A stretch of DNA of 64,000 bases from Rapana venosa (Eukaryota; Mollusca; Gastropoda; Neogastropoda; Muricidae), in contig CM054145.1 in assembly GCA_028751875.1 (NCBI GenBank), forward strand, positions 51,106,856 through 51,170,855, written 5' to 3'. The translations under genes were made by a program, and so were the position numbers. The first letter of the stretch is position 1; every line of letters begins with the position of its first letter. The notes under the pieces are model-generated. The model searched no databases. It was given only the letters and a program-made list of their open reading frames with translations, and was not told the DNA's origin. Below, piece after piece: positions 34,621 through 45,675 of this stretch.

Positions 34621-34734
34621 ACACGTGCGCACATGTCTCGGCGTTCTGAGATGTATATATATTCATAAGAATTGTTTTCGATTACTTCACCAGGGCTGAG
34701 TTGGGCCTAGAAGTGATCTGAACCTCTAGAACAT

Positions 34735-34950
34735 CACGTTAAAACCTGTTCCACTTATGGGAAGAGTAGACCATTGTGTGCCGGTGGGAACGGATGACAA
34801 AATGAAACAAAACTGCATACACACGTGGTCTGGAAGTTTAAAAAAAACAACAAAAAAACCACCCAAAAAGCAACAACCAAAAAAAAGTATATCCCATTAT
34901 CCTCGATATGAAAGAATGAAAATAGATGAATAAAAAAAATAAAATAAAGC
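34735..34950 (+). repeat. SINE group A, 3' part with internal A-rich expansion
   Basis: Starts gttaaaacctgttccactta and ends ccattatcctcgatatgaaa. An A/C-rich insertion of about 60 bp sits near 34835-34885. Confidence 0.8.
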
Positions 34951-35034
34951 ATCACTCCAAGGTCATGGCACATCTGGTTTTGTAGACAATGAGGGTTTCG
35001 TTTCTACTTTATTTTTTTCTTTTCTTTGTTAGTT

Positions 35035-35345
35035 TCTTCTCTGCGTTCCCTTACCCGGGTAGTTACCGGGTGGGATGCGGGGTGCCTAGTCTTCTCCTGT
35101 GCTGGTCGTTTTGCAGGACGTCTGCCCGCTGGTCCCAACAGACACAGTCCGACCTCAGAGCAGCTCATTTTCATTGTACAGGCTGCATGCTGGGTACGTT
35201 TGTGTTTCCGTAACCCGCCAAACGCTGACAAGAATTACAGGATCTTTAACGTGCATAGTTGATCTTCTGGCTTGTGTACATACACGGAGGTAAATAAAGC
35301 ACTGGCAAGGTCTGCACTCGAAATTGGCCTGGGAGATCATACTGC
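35035..35345 (+). repeat. SINE group C, second subtype
   Basis: The left half differs from the usual one (cttctcctgtgctggtcgtt, cagagcagctcattttcatt). The right half (ccaaacgctgacaagaatta, ggcctgggagatcat) is shared with group C. Confidence 0.8.
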
Positions 35346-35544
35346 GAGTAACAGTGTAGCTGACAAACTCGCCGTAGCTGTGTGTGTGAAAGTTGCCTTT
35401 CTAAACAATGTAACACCAAAGGCAAGGAGTTCCACTTTACGATGAAATGACAAAGGTTTTCTGAACTTTGGAAGAAAGTCCTAATGCGTAATCGTCTGCA
35501 TCCAGGTTCGATGTTTATATTTTGTAATTGCTCGATTCAGACCA

Positions 35545-35557
35545 AAAGCAACACACA

Positions 35558-35588
<31 letters not shown>

Positions 35589-35592
35589 GTTA
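35545..35592. repeat. (AC)n(GC)n microsatellite
   Basis: A (AC)13 run followed directly by (GC)9. Confidence 0.95.
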
Positions 35593-35809
35593 AGATTTGA
35601 GCAAATTTATGATAAAAAGTTGCACCAAAGCGTTGAAAAGATGGACTCTTCCCTCCCTACATTTATTTTTCTATTACAAGCTGTGTTGAAGATGTTTTGC
35701 CAACTATCTGTATACATTAGTTAATTTTGTTTCAGGAAATCCTATGTGCCCCAGTTTGAGTCCCAAGCTAATCAAATCTTCTTGAACGTTTTCTTTTTTT
35801 TTTTTGTAT

Positions 35810-36275
35810 ATTACCGTTCCTCGGCTACAGCTCCCAGGTTCATCTATGGTGAATTTTTTTGCGTATGCGACCGTTTTTACCCACCATTAAGGTAGCCGCA
35901 TTTCGACTCGGGGAATAATTTTATAATAATAGTTATAATAATAATGTATGGAATTTATATAGCACTGAATCTTGTAAAGCAACAAATCAAAGTGCTCATA
36001 TATGCTGGATATGTTCGCGTTTTCCTAACCCACCAAACACTGACATGATTTACGGGATCTTAAACGTGCATATTTGATCTTCTGCATACAGAAAGTCTAA
36101 ATAATTAAGGCACTAGCATGTCTGCATTTGAGTTTGACCCGGGAGTTCGTAAAAAAAAAGAAAAATCCCCACCCTTAATTTCCCTGACGCCGCCGAGATT
36201 CGAACCCACGACTTCGTGTACCCATGAGATTGAATGAAGACGATCGGTCTTTACCACTCGGCTTCAGCGTCCGTT
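35810..36275 (+). repeat. SINE group C, full, with inserted LINE tail
   Basis: Left end ggctacagctcccaggttca; right end with gagattcgaacccacgactt and accactcggcttcagcgtcc, the inverted tRNA-Leu/Ser-like head. LINE tail at 35923-35995. Confidence 0.85.
35923..35995 (-). repeat. LINE 3' tail module inside a group C SINE
   Basis: Inverted: ataatgtatggaatttatat, agcactgaatcttgtaaagc, caacaaatcaaagtgct. Confidence 0.9.
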
Positions 36276-36291
36276 TTAGTCTTACTGAAGG

Positions 36292-36292
36292 T

Positions 36293-36353
<61 letters not shown>
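36292..36353. repeat. (GT)n microsatellite
   Basis: About 60 bp of pure GT. Confidence 0.95.
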
Positions 36354-36354
<1 letters not shown>

Positions 36355-36357
36355 TTT

Positions 36358-36545
36358 TGCCGAGGAGAATAGATCAGCACTCACGTGGATTTTGTTTTGG
36401 TTTTGTTTTCTTTGTTGTTGTTTTTTACATCCAGTCCCGTGTGTTGGCGGTTTGTATAATTATTTTCTCCTCCGTTTCCACCGGCACACAATGGCCTATT
36501 CTTCCAAAAGATGGGACAGGTTTTAACGTGTGTGCAAGATGTGCT
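36358..36545 (-). repeat. SINE group A 3' part
   Basis: Inverted: tccgtttccaccggcacaca, atggcctattcttcc, aacgtgtgtgcaagatg. Confidence 0.8.
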
Positions 36546-36679
36546 GCTCATTATATGACAATAAAGTTGTTTTAGATGAGTGGCAAAACCAAACTGCCAA
36601 TCACAATACTTGTATCCTCTTTAGCTAAAGTACGTTAGTTATGATTAATAACATTAACGAACAAAATAGAACCCCAATT

Positions 36680-36770
36680 AATAATGGTGGGGGGAAAACA
36701 AAAAACGCATACGCACAAATCTCACCATTACTGAGCCTCGGATCCGCGGAGCTCTTGCGAGACACGAAAA
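36680..36770 (-). repeat. SINE group C fragment
   Basis: Inverted: gcatacgcacaaatctcacc, attactgagcctcgg. Confidence 0.7.
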
Positions 36771-37185
36771 AAAAATTCCAAACTAGATCTCCTGAATAAT
36801 AGCCTACCAGTCATCTAGTGTTCATTCTAAATACGTGTAGAACTTAAGCAGGCGAATAACTATGTTGCCATTCAAAAACAAAAACAAAAACTACCCTTGC
36901 CTTTCGGAGGGACCCTTCAAACGCGTTTGATTCCAAAACCTGTCAGTGTGAAAATGACAAACTTTTTGTTTTGATGATATTATATAGTCGCAGTGGAGCT
37001 AAGGGATTTAGGGACTGTGTTAAGGGTAGCTGCAAGTCATCCCATTTTGCCACCAAGGGCCACCAAAGCACGTAACACAAAACGCGTGGTTAGCAGGAAG
37101 ATTGACTAGGCCTAACTGCTGACTAGGCCTAACCTTACCACACGACATGTCGTAAAAATTACACATTTTGTACACAGGCTACATC

Positions 37186-37207
37186 CCCCCCCCCCCCCCC
37201 CCCCCCA
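37186..37207. repeat. Poly-C tract
   Basis: About 20 C in a row. Confidence 0.95.
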
Positions 37208-37239
37208 ACACACATATAAGGTGACCTATTGTTTTAAAC

Positions 37240-37520
37240 TGAGGGCTGATTGGCTGGAGGCTGCCAGCTGGCCGTTTGTGCCAATCAGTATCGTGTGGGT
37301 GAAATCACCCGTATAATTTAAAACCATAGTTTAAGATCAGAGGTATTCTGGCAACCACATGTCCATTGCATTCCTAGGCTAGTACCGCATGAACCCCGAG
37401 TAGAACATGTGACGATGACGTCACCATCATCATCACGAAACTTCCTGCCGCCATTTTGATCACCATATGGCGGTCACATTTGGGTCCTGTCTGCAAAAGT
37501 GTCGCTACCATGGGCAATTT
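37240..37520. promoter_or_regulatory. Promoter-like cluster: CCAAT boxes, CRE, ETS/YY1-like motifs
   Basis: GATTGG (in ctgattggc, 37246-37254) and CCAAT (in gccaatcag, 37279-37287) form a perfect 9-bp inverted pair of NF-Y-type boxes. A full CRE, TGACGTCA, is at 37416-37423. CTTCCTGCCGCCATTTTG at 37441-37458 contains ETS-like and YY1-like sites. No TATA box is seen. A short frame starting at ATG 37510 (MGNFEGGKINLE) follows, but it is only 49 codons with no donor visible, so the transcript direction is open. Confidence 0.35.
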
Positions 37521-37524
37521 TGAA

Positions 37525-38450
37525 GGCGGAAAAATAAACCTCGAAATCTTCGGGAAATTAGTACTCTCATCATTTTTCACCGACACTGAGCTAAACAACA
37601 TAATTATCGTGCATGGCGTGGCAGCCAGCCATATGGCACAAAAATTCCTTCTATAGTGCCACACTATCTTAGGGACTGATCACACTCATGCTGGTCATTC
37701 GGTCTCTAAATGAAAAAAAAAATCCAATAGGCTATAATCGCAACAACAACAACAACACAGTTAGTCATTTAAGTTAACTTGCATTTTAATCTTTCTATTC
37801 TTTCCGAAACTAGTAAACTGTTGCTCTGTATAGAAGAATATAAACACAAGATAGGCCAGAGAGACATTGCCAAGGCAATTTTTCTCCGCCAGCATCATCC
37901 TCGCCCTGTTTCTTGTTGCCTACTGATGGAAACTTTTTTTTTAAAGCCTTACTTTGCCAACGCTCCATTAACTCCCAATTCTGTCACAACTATGAGAAAA
38001 GGGGGCCTTCTACCATGACGATCTTCACAAATTTCAGGGAGCCCCACAAGAGATTTCTTTTGGTTTGATTTCAGATCAGTGCCAACCCATTCCGAGAACA
38101 TGAGTACAACAGAAACTGGGGGCTGGAAATAAACAAACGTGAATAGACTACTAAAATTTTACAGGCCAACCATCTTCTTACAAGCACTTTACTTATGTTT
38201 CCAACTACATCATTGAAGAGTCTTTCTTTGTACTCTCGATTCTTGGTTGAAGCAAGCAGGTTATAAATTTATACCACAGTCATGAGTGGCAGTCCATTTT
38301 GAGGAGAACAATCATCATTCCGTAAATCTATTTCCACAAAGTAATGCTTTTTTTTTTCTCTTAAAAATAATCCCCCCTACATTCTGAATAAAAAATAATT
38401 TTAAAAACCCACACCCACACAAATGAATTTCAATAAGTAATTATTCATTT
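37525..38450. other. Non-coding spacer
   Basis: Short frames only; no splice-site-bounded exon can be supported. A (CAA)n run at 37740-37757. Confidence 0.4.
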
Positions 38451-38454
38451 ACGT

Positions 38455-38640
38455 ACCTGTAAGTCTTAAGAATAGCTGATGTAAGCAGCAGCAGCAGCTG
38501 AGTAGAGTCCACTGTTCACTTCGAGTGGTCTTGAGAGTGGTCACGCGTCCGCTTGATACGAGCTCTACAAACAGACTGACGCTACTAGGCTAAAGGTGCG
38601 GGCAGGTTCTTCATCTCGTGACCCCGTTATCGTGTCTGCT
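38455..38640 (-). promoter_or_regulatory. Candidate promoter and non-coding first exon (minus strand)
   Basis: On the minus strand, CACGTG (E-box, plus-strand positions 38694-38699) and TTACGTCA (CRE-like, near 38642-38649) lie upstream of sequence that ends in ACTTACAG and the donor GTACGT (from about 38454). This is the layout of a first exon. It could serve the basic-protein gene (acceptor at 34343) or the MOLO1-like gene (acceptor at 22356). The exact start is not determined. Confidence 0.3.
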
Positions 38641-39302
38641 ATGACGTAAGCAACCTGTGCCCTGACGCTTGGCTGGTATTGTTCTCAAAGGGTCACGTGC
38701 TTGCGGTCTGGTTGGTTGTCGCTTGAGCTTGGGCTAGAGTAAGGGGTGTATGGGGTCTGTTTATGTTGCGTAAGACGGAGACAACATGTCCGTCCAACTA
38801 GGAGATAGTGTTGATACTGGGATGTAAAAGCAATAAATGTCAAATTAGGACGCCCTTTAAAACTGATAACACACCACAACCGACCAGATGCATAACAAAT
38901 CAGGAAAATCTCTGATAAAACCAAGAAAAGACAACGAAAAAGAAAAGACAGTAAACAAGAAACTCACCAGAAGGCGCCCTACTGCACAACAACAAATATG
39001 TAGGAACATTTCTGATAAAACCAATAAAGGAAAAACCAACGTCCATCTTTTTTTCTTCCATTCATTCATTACAATATTTTCTGTTCCTTTAGAAGTGGTT
39101 CAAACACGCTTAGGCCTATATTTACACTGTAAACATGTCATTGTGTAGTAGTACTGTTTATCATTAGTCTAATCTTCCATATCAGAATGGGAGACTTGAG
39201 CAGCTGGTGATACTATGTACTGTTTGATTATTTCTGCACGACAGTTTTGTTTATTATCTTAAAGAGGGGCTGATTTCAACAATAACATCACTGACTCGTT
39301 TC

Positions 39303-39660
39303 TGGGGACGGGTTAGTCTGGATAGTTAGAGCGTTGGCTCGTGATTGCTGAACCAGGTTCGATTCCCGTTCAAGGGGTATTTTCCCCTGGAGTTGTTAAT
39401 CAGTGCCAACTCCACTCTCCCCAAAAGTCCTTCGGATGAGACTATAAACCGAGGTCCCGCGTGCGAACGCACGCAGAAGATCTTGCGCACACGTTAAAAC
39501 CTGTTCCGCTTTTCGGAAAAGTAGGCATTTGTAAGCCGGTGGGAACAGACGACAACATTTACAAAACTGCATACACACGGAGACTACTGCATACACGCAG
39601 GGACTGGGTGTAGAAAAAGAACAAGGGGGCTTTTTAATTATCCTCGAAATAAAAAGGGTA
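39303..39660 (+). repeat. SINE group A, full copy
   Basis: Head cgggttagtctggatagtta, B box ccaggttcgattcccg, core gatgagactataaaccgagg. An internal duplication of the tail part (ctgcatacac.cgg.gactactgcatacac) occurs near 39567-39605. Confidence 0.85.
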
Positions 39661-40309
39661 AAGATGTTACGGTAGAACAACTGCTTGTCACAGAATTTTC
39701 AGTAATGTTTTCAGAAACATTGAGCTTGGGTGGTTTGGCTTGATGGCACTATAGTAGTCCCAGCAGAGTTGTCCAATTCAGAGTCTGTGTCATCAGCCAG
39801 CTATTACTGACACTACAACGTTGAGCTCTACTTTGCTTGGTTTCTAAACACAGATCCAAAGGAAACACAAAGAGCAACAACAATAACAACTACTGTAACA
39901 ACAACGAGCAAAATAATGTTTTAAAAACCAACAACAGTAAGAACAACAAACTAGTGTAAGCACAACGCACATTTCTTATCGTGTCAGTGGCTTTTCCCAG
40001 AGATATAATTGTAAGACATCCAGGGGCGCAAGAGATAAACTGTTGGTTTGTTTGCTCTTGCTTTTCAAGACTTACGATCATTCTAGTACACCGATACAAA
40101 GCAATTTAAAAAAGGGTCAGCACAATTTTAACAAAGGTGAGGAATAGAGAAAAAAGATTAAAAAAAATAATATTAGTAAAAATAAATACCAGCATCAACA
40201 GTCAGGAGTTTTGTCTGTTTAAACAGCGCACAACATTAAATAGACAGGCTCACACGAGTATCTGCACACACGAAAATCATGCATCACCACAACACACAAC
40301 ACAAAACAC

Positions 40310-40800
40310 ACACACACATGTGAACCCCCCCCCCCCCCCACCACACACACACACGTGCGTGTGTGTGCGTGTGTGCGTGCATGCGCACCCCCCTCCCAAC
40401 ACACACACGTGCGTGCGTGCGTGGGCACACATATAAACACCCTCATCCAACACAGCACACACACACACACACACACACGGGCTCAGAAGATTCATGTTGG
40501 AACACGTTTCATCAATTTCACATGTGAACACCCCCCACCCCCTCCACACACACACACACACACACGCGTGCGTGCGTGCGTGCGTGCGTCCCCTCCCCCC
40601 CCCCCCCCCCAACACACATACGTGCGCACACATATACACACCCTCCTCCAACACACACACAGACATACACACACACACAAGAGGCTCAGAAGGTTCATGT
40701 AGGAACACACAAGTTTCGTCAATTTCACGCCCCAACACACGTGAGTGTGTGTGTGTGTGAGTGTGTGTGTGTGTGTGTGTTTGAGTGTGTGTGTGTGTCT
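40310..40800. repeat. Complex array: two ~200-bp units built of poly-C, (AC)n and (GTGC)n around a short unique block
   Basis: The unique block ggctcagaagattcatgttg at 40481 recurs as ggctcagaaggttcatgtag at 40682, each followed by a tttcrtcaatttcac segment. Poly-C and cgtgcgtgcg runs precede both. Confidence 0.85.
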
Positions 40801-41157
40801 TGGGCCTTCTCCCAAAACAACAGCAACCTTAACATATGACACTTTGAGGCCTGAGGCTACACGTTGAATGAAAGCAAAAGGCTGTGTCAGCATGTGTGAC
40901 TTGAAGTCAATGGACTCTTAAACGACGAACGAGGGAGACAAGTAGTGGACTGAACAGAGTCATGCCCGCAGGGAGCATTGTTGGTCAGTTCATTCAATGA
41001 CACCAATACGTGTAACCACCTCTGCTAGCTCAAGGTGTTGTAATAGAAGTTATGTCCAGAAGAGATTTCCCATGTAGGGCTTGTGAGAAGGCGTCTTAGT
41101 GTCTACAGATAAAGAGAGGGTCTTTGCTTGGAAGACATTACGTTAGACATATCCTAA

Positions 41158-41438
41158 AGGTAGAGGTGTCCCATAACCTATAAGGTCGTAGGGGAGCAGG
41201 GTCTCAGAGACCTCACCTCTCCAGGGGCCAGCATTATTGAGGGCGGCGCCCATCTCCTCTCCCTTGCTGCTTTACCTTCCCTGACTCTAAAGAGGCAGGG
41301 TACCCATTTACAGCTGGGGGACTGTACTGAAGCCAAGGCGCGCAAACGGTCACCCATCCAAGTGGTAACCACGCTGGATGCTGCTTAACCTTGGCTGGTG
41401 GAAAGCGAGTGCTCCGACCACTGAGCTATCCCATCCCA
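41158..41438 (-). repeat. SINE group B, full copy
   Basis: The same order on the minus strand: tRNA-like start at 41438, 5S-like block with acttggatgggtgaccg near 41352-41368, and the tail ggttatgggacacctctac. Confidence 0.85.
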
Positions 41439-41579
41439 GATTCACCTCTTGTATTTCATTGCAAAGTCGGTTACCGGGAAACTAACGATTCAATCGGAAA
41501 GTTAGAGTTATCACAAACTTGAAAATACCGACAATATGATATGGGTTTTTGGGTTGTTGTTTTGTTTTGGTTTGTTTTG

Positions 41580-41630
41580 ATTTTTTTTTGGGGGGGGGAG
41601 GAAAGGAAGGAGGGGGGGGGGGGGGGGGGT
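41580..41630. repeat. Poly-T, poly-G low-complexity tract
   Basis: tttttttttg followed by two G runs of 8 and about 19 bases. Confidence 0.9.
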
Positions 41631-41635
41631 CGCTC

Positions 41636-41717
41636 CTGGGCTAGAGCTCCGAGGTTTAGGAATAGTCGCGTATGCGACCGTCCCCCCCCCCCCCCCCCCC
41701 CATCCAACACACGCGCG

Positions 41718-41757
<40 letters not shown>

Positions 41758-41795
41758 ATTAAGGTAGCCGCATTCTGACTTCGGGGATAGTGCAT
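41636..41795 (+). repeat. SINE group C fragment expanded by internal poly-C/(CG)n/(AC)n
   Basis: Left part ctagagctccgaggttta and tcgcgtatgcgaccgt, then about 20 C, (CG)8, (AC)14, and then the expected continuation ccattaaggtagccgcattc. The SINE is otherwise collinear. Confidence 0.85.
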
Positions 41796-42108
41796 GACGG
41801 TTTGATTATAGACTCTCTTTGCTGGACATTATTGTCCACTTTACCCAGAAAATTATAGGATTTTAACTCATGGGAAATTATGGCAAACTTGAAAGGGGTG
41901 GGGATGGGGAGAAGGTGGTATAAAGAGGATTTCAAGCTAATTTTAATCCCTTTTTTAAAAAACACACCATTTTGTTACTTTTCTGTGACTTTTTTTTGGC
42001 GGGAGTGGGGGTGGGTGGGGGAAGGGGGGTCTCCATCGCCTCTGTCGTCGGTGGGAGCTCCACACAATGCCACCAGGGTTTTCTATCTCTCTTGTGTCTC
42101 TGCTGAGT

Positions 42109-42178
42109 TAATAATAATAATAATATAATATATGGAATTTATATAGCGCTGAATCTTGTAAAACAAATCGAAGCACTT
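42109..42178 (-). repeat. LINE 3' tail module, solo copy
   Basis: Inverted: aataatataatatatggaat, ttatatagcgctgaatcttg, aaacaaatcgaagcact. It lies directly beside the LINE remnant at 42180-42690. Confidence 0.9.
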
Positions 42179-42179
42179 A

Positions 42180-42690
42180 AGTTCTACGATCTCCTGAAGC
42201 CTTCCCAGACCACTGATCTCAGTGATGGTGGCAATGTAGGATGAGGTTGGTCTGCCTCTTTTCCTGATGCCCTCCACTCAGCCTTATAAGACTTGCCTGT
42301 GTGTTTCTGTTAGAATGACCAACATATGGCAGTATGGAATTATCAACTTCAGCCAACATTTGTTTATGCACTGAGAGTTCATCAAGATATGTTCTTCAGT
42401 CTGACCATTTGACGTTTAGAAGTCATTTGCAGAACCACATTTTGGCTGCGTTTAATTTGTATCTTTCCAATTTTCGTAGTGTCTAGGTTTCTGACCCATA
42501 CAGAATGACAGGCCAGATTAGAGTTCTGACAATGCTTATTTTAAGATATTTAGGTATGCCTGTCTTTCCAACTGTTAACTGAATCATCTTTTGCCTGGTC
42601 ATACCGAGTGTACGCTTGGCGTCTTGTAGACAGGATGCATTATTCTCTTTTACAGAGCCTATATTAATGTTTGACAATTATTTGCGACCT
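42180..42690 (-). mobile_element. Degenerate LINE remnant (RTE/CRE-like ORF C-terminus)
   Basis: The minus-strand translation gives LKISIVRTLIWPVILYGSET followed, after breaks, by KLERYKLNAAKMWFCK, and near 42250 by QEKRQTNL. This is the usual order at the C-terminus of RTE-type LINE proteins. Several stops and shifts are present. Confidence 0.65.
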
Positions 42691-43004
42691 ATTCCAGATC
42701 TGTTCTACTGATATTGATAATCTGAGGGGTGACTTTATCATTAATGTGCATCACCATCTTAAAACAGCAACCGCAAATTCATGTCCATCGATATTTGTCT
42801 AGACTTTCGATATTTTCATATCAACTATTTAAAAAAATTGATACAGTGAGATTTCCTTTTATTGCAATTAGTTTAACCCTGTAGAGCACTTTGGGTAAAA
42901 TTTTACTGGACTAATGAGCTTGTCTTGGTAGGTAGGCTACATCACATACACATGTGAACACGCAGCTACGCTCCTACGCTAACACGTAGACATGCAAATG
43001 ACCG

Positions 43005-43395
43005 GCGGAAGAACGTCTCGCGTACACGTTAAAACCTGTTACGGTTTATTAATAATAATAATAATGTATGGAATTTATATAGCGCTGAATCTTGTAAAGC
43101 AACAAATCAAAGCGCTCAGATTTTATTTTGTACCACTTTAAGTCATGGCAGATTTCTCTCCGTGAAATTCGGGCTGCTCTCCCCGGGGAGAGCGGGAGAA
43201 CGCGTCGCCACTTAGCGCTGCGCCACCCTTTCACCCTTTTACGGTTTGGGAAAGTAGGCCATTGCGTGCGGGTGGGAATGGATGACAAAAATTTACAAAC
43301 TGCATACACACGGGGGCTGGATGTAAAAAAGCACATGAGCGCTGATTCCATTATTCTCGAAATAAAAGGACTGATTAAAAAAAGAAAATAAATGG
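43005..43395 (+). repeat. SINE group A, interrupted by a D-plus-LINE-tail element
   Basis: The left part ends acacgttaaaacctgttacg and the right part continues gggaaagtaggccattgcgt to the tail. The insert 43048-43238 is flanked by a 9-bp duplication, ttacggttt, at 43039-43047 and 43239-43247. Confidence 0.9.
43048..43238 (-). mobile_element. Chimeric SINE: group D 3' part joined to the LINE 3' tail
   Basis: On the minus strand: a GC-rich start, then gagagcagcccgaatttcac and catgacttaaagtggtac (group D end), then gagcgctttgatttgttgct to an (ATT)n end. The target-site duplication encloses the whole unit. Confidence 0.9.
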
Positions 43396-44359
43396 GGAGT
43401 GAAGGAGAAAAACAGTTCGCATTAAATATATTACTAATGCATTTAGATTAAGGAAAGCCTGATTTTAAAATGTCAGTAGTGTGATGTCTGTCAGTTTTGT
43501 TTTGGCTGTGATATGAAGAATTTAATGTTTATATGAGTGTTTTGAGTAGGCTGTCATTGTGTAGTCTATATCACATTATGCTCAAGAATGCTGGGAAGAA
43601 TAGTGACGAGGCAAAAGGGACAGTTTGAGGGGAGGACACAACATACTTATTAATACAGTCAGAACAGGACATATTAAAATGGAGAGTGGCTGGGTGATGG
43701 TACAGTCCCTAAATCCGAACACTCCCTTACGACTGTAATATTGTGACAGGGTGGTAATGAGATTACCTCCCATGGTAGCAGAGCATGAGGACGACATAGT
43801 GTTTCTAAATGGGGAGAACCGTGCTAGGATCTGTTTCCATGGGAGGGGGTCGTATGATTGTAAGAAACCGAATTCATATAATGTCATGTTTTGCAGAGAC
43901 AAAGCAGAGCCCTTGCATTAACCATTATTCGTTCATGGTCATGCTACCAATAAACAATTGATAAGATATCAACTATATTGGCTTAGTAAAGATTATCTAT
44001 ATTATTCAAAATCTTATCTAGCCAAAGTTAATGCGGAAGATATTACAGATGAATTACTCATAAACGATACTGCAGACATCATACCGAATTAAGATTGGGA
44101 AAATTTAATTCATCTTGGGGAGAACATTTCAGTTTTGCACTGCAAAACTCGTGGTCACTACAAGACTGATATGAGATCGTGCAAGATGCACACCAAATAC
44201 TAGTCCGGAATAAGTAAAAGAGACTTGGTGTCTGTATATCAAGAAATGGCCACATTTGAATCTGTAGTGAAAATACATGAAATAAAATTTTGCAATATAA
44301 AACAAATTACATGTCTCTCTACCATGCCAGCGGAAAGTGAACTTGTCTAAAGACAAAAT

Positions 44360-44577
44360 GTCTTTCGACAAAAAGTCCTTCGGATGAGACTATAAACCGA
44401 GGTCCCGTGCGCGAACGCATGCAGAACATCTTGCGCACACGTTGAATCCTGTTCCGCTTTTCGAAAGAGTAGACCATTGTGTGCCGGTGGGAACAGATGA
44501 CAAAATGTACAAAACCGCATACACACGGGGACTGGATGTAAAAAAGCACATGAGTGCTTATTCCATTATCCTCGATT
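44360..44577 (+). repeat. SINE group A, head missing, joined to LINE tail
   Basis: Starts agtccttcggatgagactat and ends ttccattatcctcgatt plus an A run; the LINE tail follows after about 15 bp in the same orientation. Confidence 0.85.
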
Positions 44578-44593
44578 AAAAAAAAAAGTCATC

Positions 44594-44649
44594 TGAGCGC
44601 TTTGATTTGTTGCTTTACAAGATTCAGCGCTATATAAATTCCATACATC

Positions 44650-44681
<32 letters not shown>

Positions 44682-44712
44682 TAATATTATTATTATTATT
44701 ATTATTATTATA
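44594..44712 (+). repeat. LINE 3' tail module after a group A SINE
   Basis: The sequence tctgagcgctttgatttgtt is followed by agcgctatataaattccata and about 60 bp of (ATT)n. Confidence 0.9.
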
Positions 44713-45434
44713 CGTGGCCATAGTAGAACTGTTGATCACATACTGGCATATCAGAGAAAAACATTTCGCCCAGGCGATGTGCTGTAACATTTACGCAGCT
44801 TCCTTTCCGAGGCTGCATCCTCAGTGATGGTGTTTTCTAGCCCAGAAGCTGTGCAGAGCAGGGAGTTTTAAAATAGACTTCTCTGCACTGTGTTGCAGAC
44901 CAAACCAAGGGAGGGTAGAATGTCAACCATTTATGTTAAGGCGAATAACTCAGCCAGGAATCTAATACCATCAAACCTGTTTAAGAACAGGAAAAGAGCA
45001 GAACGACATGAGAGAAAAGAATGCTCTGAAACTAGAGGTAGGGAAAGGGCTGGGAGAAGAGATGACCCTGTCATGTTTGTGCTTTAAACATTGGGTGTAA
45101 TGATATGCCCACGCCAGTGGACAGGCCGTGAGTGGAACGAATTGCTACGGGAAAGCAAAAGAGTGGAGGATGGTGGTTGTAAAATCTTCATTAGTGTGCC
45201 CATGGGACTAGCCTACGGGATAGGTGAGGTGAGCACAAAGAGAGAGGAAGGTGAAGAGACAGTGGATGAGAGAAGACTGGGGCTGGAGCATGGGAGACAA
45301 AAAAAAAAAAGGTTGTGCGTGTCACCAGGTATAGAGACATGACGAGAGGCCTGAAAGCAGAGGTATAACACCACCTCTACCAGTTCAACACTATGCTGAA
45401 GAGTCAAGGGGTAGTAGGGGGTAAGCAGTGAATG

Positions 45435-45675
45435 GGTGGTCTAGAGGTCCCCTGTGTTACATAAAATTATTTAGCGCAGGTAAAAGAACCTATGGCAACA
45501 AGAGAGTTGTCCCTGGCAAAATTCTGTAGAAAAAAAGCCACTCTGATAGAGAAACAGTTGCAAACAAGATAATAATGGGTGGCGCTGCTCTTGTGGTGAC
45601 GCGCTCACCCCAGGGAGAGCAGCTCGGATTTCACACAAGAGAAATCTGCTGTGACTTAAAGTGGTAGGAAAATAT
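45435..45675 (+). repeat. SINE group D, head reduced
   Basis: Shows agagagttgtccctggcaaa, gtagaaaaaaagccactctg, gtggcgctgctcttgtggtg and gctgtgacttaaagtggta. Confidence 0.85.

Noticed and set aside
37456..37656. Short plus-strand frame after the promoter-like cluster
   Set aside because: Only 49 codons from the best ATG, no donor, no recognisable domain; kept only as context for the promoter-like finding.
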